From positions 1 through 16,915 of the forward strand of contig PMMV01000072.1 in assembly GCA_003162115.1 (NCBI GenBank): 16,915 bases of DNA. The letters run 5' to 3'. The notes beneath the pieces are model-generated. The model was not told where the DNA came from, searched no databases, and saw nothing but the letters and a program-made list of their open reading frames with translations. Origin of the DNA: Methanobacterium sp. Lineage in GTDB: Archaea; Methanobacteriota; Methanobacteria; Methanobacteriales; Methanobacteriaceae. The position numbers were made by a program, and so were the translations under genes. Of the stretch, positions 16,208-16,915 are shown in pieces (within the stretch, counting starts at the first letter, position 1; every line of letters starts with the position of its first letter).

Positions 16208-16531
16208 CTATTCATATTTAACTGCTGTTCCTGTTACTGTTACCATTATGGTGTTTCCCATGGTACCCCCCAAGTTATTGTATTTTATACGAATTCCTAT
16301 AATTGCATTTGCCCCATAATTTTCTGCTTTTTCACTTATACTACTAATTGCAAGGTCTCTCGCGCTTTTCAACTGTTCTTCATAGGCAGAAGTTCTTCCA
16401 CCAACAACATCCCTAACTCCTGAAAAAAGGTCTTTGTAAACATTTGCACCTAAAAGTGATTCACCTGTCACGAATCCATAATATTCTATAATTTTATGAC
16501 CCTCTATATTTGGTGTGCTTAATATCAGCAT
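16208..16531 (-). CDS. UPF0145 / YbjQ family protein
   Basis: The 107-aa protein matches the YbjQ family (DUF74, often called heavy-metal-binding domain) along its whole length. It has an N-terminal [20 protein letters not shown], then [25 protein letters not shown] and C-terminal MVTVTGTAV. Family members are known or predicted to form pentameric rings. A cellular role is not established, and the metal-binding label is weakly supported. The start is ATG at 16531, with AAGGAGGGA (16536-16544) as the strongest RBS in the window, which suggests high translation. It seems to be a single gene; a clear TATA box was not chosen. Confidence 0.9.
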   Translation of the reverse strand: MLILSTPNIEGHKIIEYYGFVTGESLLGANVYKDLFSGVRDVVGGRTSAYEEQLKSARDLAISSISEKAENYGANAIIGIRIKYNNLGGTMGNTIMVTVTGTAVKYE

Positions 16532-16915
16532 TTAATCCCTCCTTAACATTTTCCTATAAAATCTTGGTAAAATTTTATTTCATTTAGAATTGAATATTGT
16601 TATAATAGTCTAATAAAAATAACTTTTTCTTAATCCCATGAATCAAAAAAATAAAATTATATTAATTAAAACCTTCTAAAATGGTATTTTATTATTTTAT
16701 ATCCAATCTTCCATTTCTAGGTTTTTAATTGAAATTAAAAAGTTTTTTAGTTTTTTCTTCCCATTTTATTAATAAATTCATGATAACATTCTCACATAAC
16801 ATTCTGTTCTAGATCTCAATAAAATTGAGTTTTCTTTCATATAACATCATATAACCAATTAAAATAAATATGAATCATAAATTAGTTAAAGAATTGTTGT
16901 ATAACTGTAGTAATC
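16532..16915. other. Non-coding end of window
   Basis: About 380 AT-rich bases contain the YbjQ RBS and no supported gene. Two short inverted repeats are present. One has 9-bp AT-only arms at 16722-16730 and 16733-16741, followed by two T6 runs on the plus strand. The other is CTCAAT-AAA-ATTGAG at 16815-16829, followed by TTTT. They resemble terminators for a plus-strand transcript, but no such gene is visible. Confidence 0.4.

Noticed and set aside
16722..16829. Two hairpins with T-runs taken as terminators of a plus-strand gene or small RNA
   Set aside because: No plus-strand gene or promoter precedes them, arms are short and AT-only in one case, and such repeats are expected by chance in this composition.
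1..16915. Defence island, prophage or transposon
   Set aside because: No nuclease, integrase, transposase, toxin-antitoxin pair, CRISPR repeat or terminal repeats were seen; gene content is metabolic and envelope-related.

Overview
This window looks like a piece of a hydrogenotrophic methanogen chromosome of the order Methanobacteriales, most likely a mesophilic Methanobacterium-type organism. The evidence is the start of an energy-converting hydrogenase B (ehb) operon, a formylmethanofuran:tetrahydromethanopterin formyltransferase (ftr), archaeal-type TATA boxes, Shine-Dalgarno sites of the GGTGAT/GGAGG type, and AT-rich intergenic DNA. No tRNA, rRNA, CRISPR array, insertion sequence or integrase was seen. 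The genus call is an inference from gene content.

Layout. Positions 1-1955 (minus strand) hold ehbA-ehbB-ehbC-ehbD-ehbE and the first 137 codons of ehbF. The genes are tightly packed with ATGA overlaps, and a 34-codon open frame (410-514) fits exactly between ehbE and ehbF. Next come a membrane YdjM-type protein (2279-2983, minus) and an AstE/aspartoacylase-type zinc deacylase (3053-3775, minus). The deacylase is divergent from argG (4287-5468, plus) across about 500 bases of AT-rich DNA. A BofA-like small membrane protein (5576-5833, plus) converges on, and overlaps by 4 bases, the NAD(P)H-hydrate repair enzyme Nnr (5830-7308, minus). A decayed CheB-CheR-PAS signalling gene follows (7457-8738, minus). 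It has lost most of CheB and CheR and carries three single-base frameshifts. A plus-strand two-TM potassium channel (9204-11144) has an RCK nucleotide-binding domain followed by three tandem copies of a domain I do not recognise. The remaining genes are all on the minus strand: ftr (11230-12123), a UPF0104/AglD-type membrane protein (12228-13244), an MJ0936-type phosphodiesterase (13391-13873), a fused GT2 + MJ1255-type glycosyltransferase (14092-15882) and a UPF0145/YbjQ protein (16208-16531).

How the genes work together. Apart from the ehb operon, most genes look like single transcription units, several with their own TATA box and RBS. Ehb makes low-potential reduced ferredoxin for biosynthesis at the expense of the ion gradient, and Ftr catalyses the second step of CO2 reduction to methane. 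Nnr and ArgG are housekeeping metabolism. The UPF0104 protein and the double glycosyltransferase are plausible envelope or lipid-linked glycan genes, though nothing in the sequence ties them to each other.

Most worth following up are the channel's triplicated C-terminal domain, the microORF inside the ehb operon, the GT-A/GT-B fusion and the CheB-CheR-PAS relic. I did not find a convincing new defence or mobile system.
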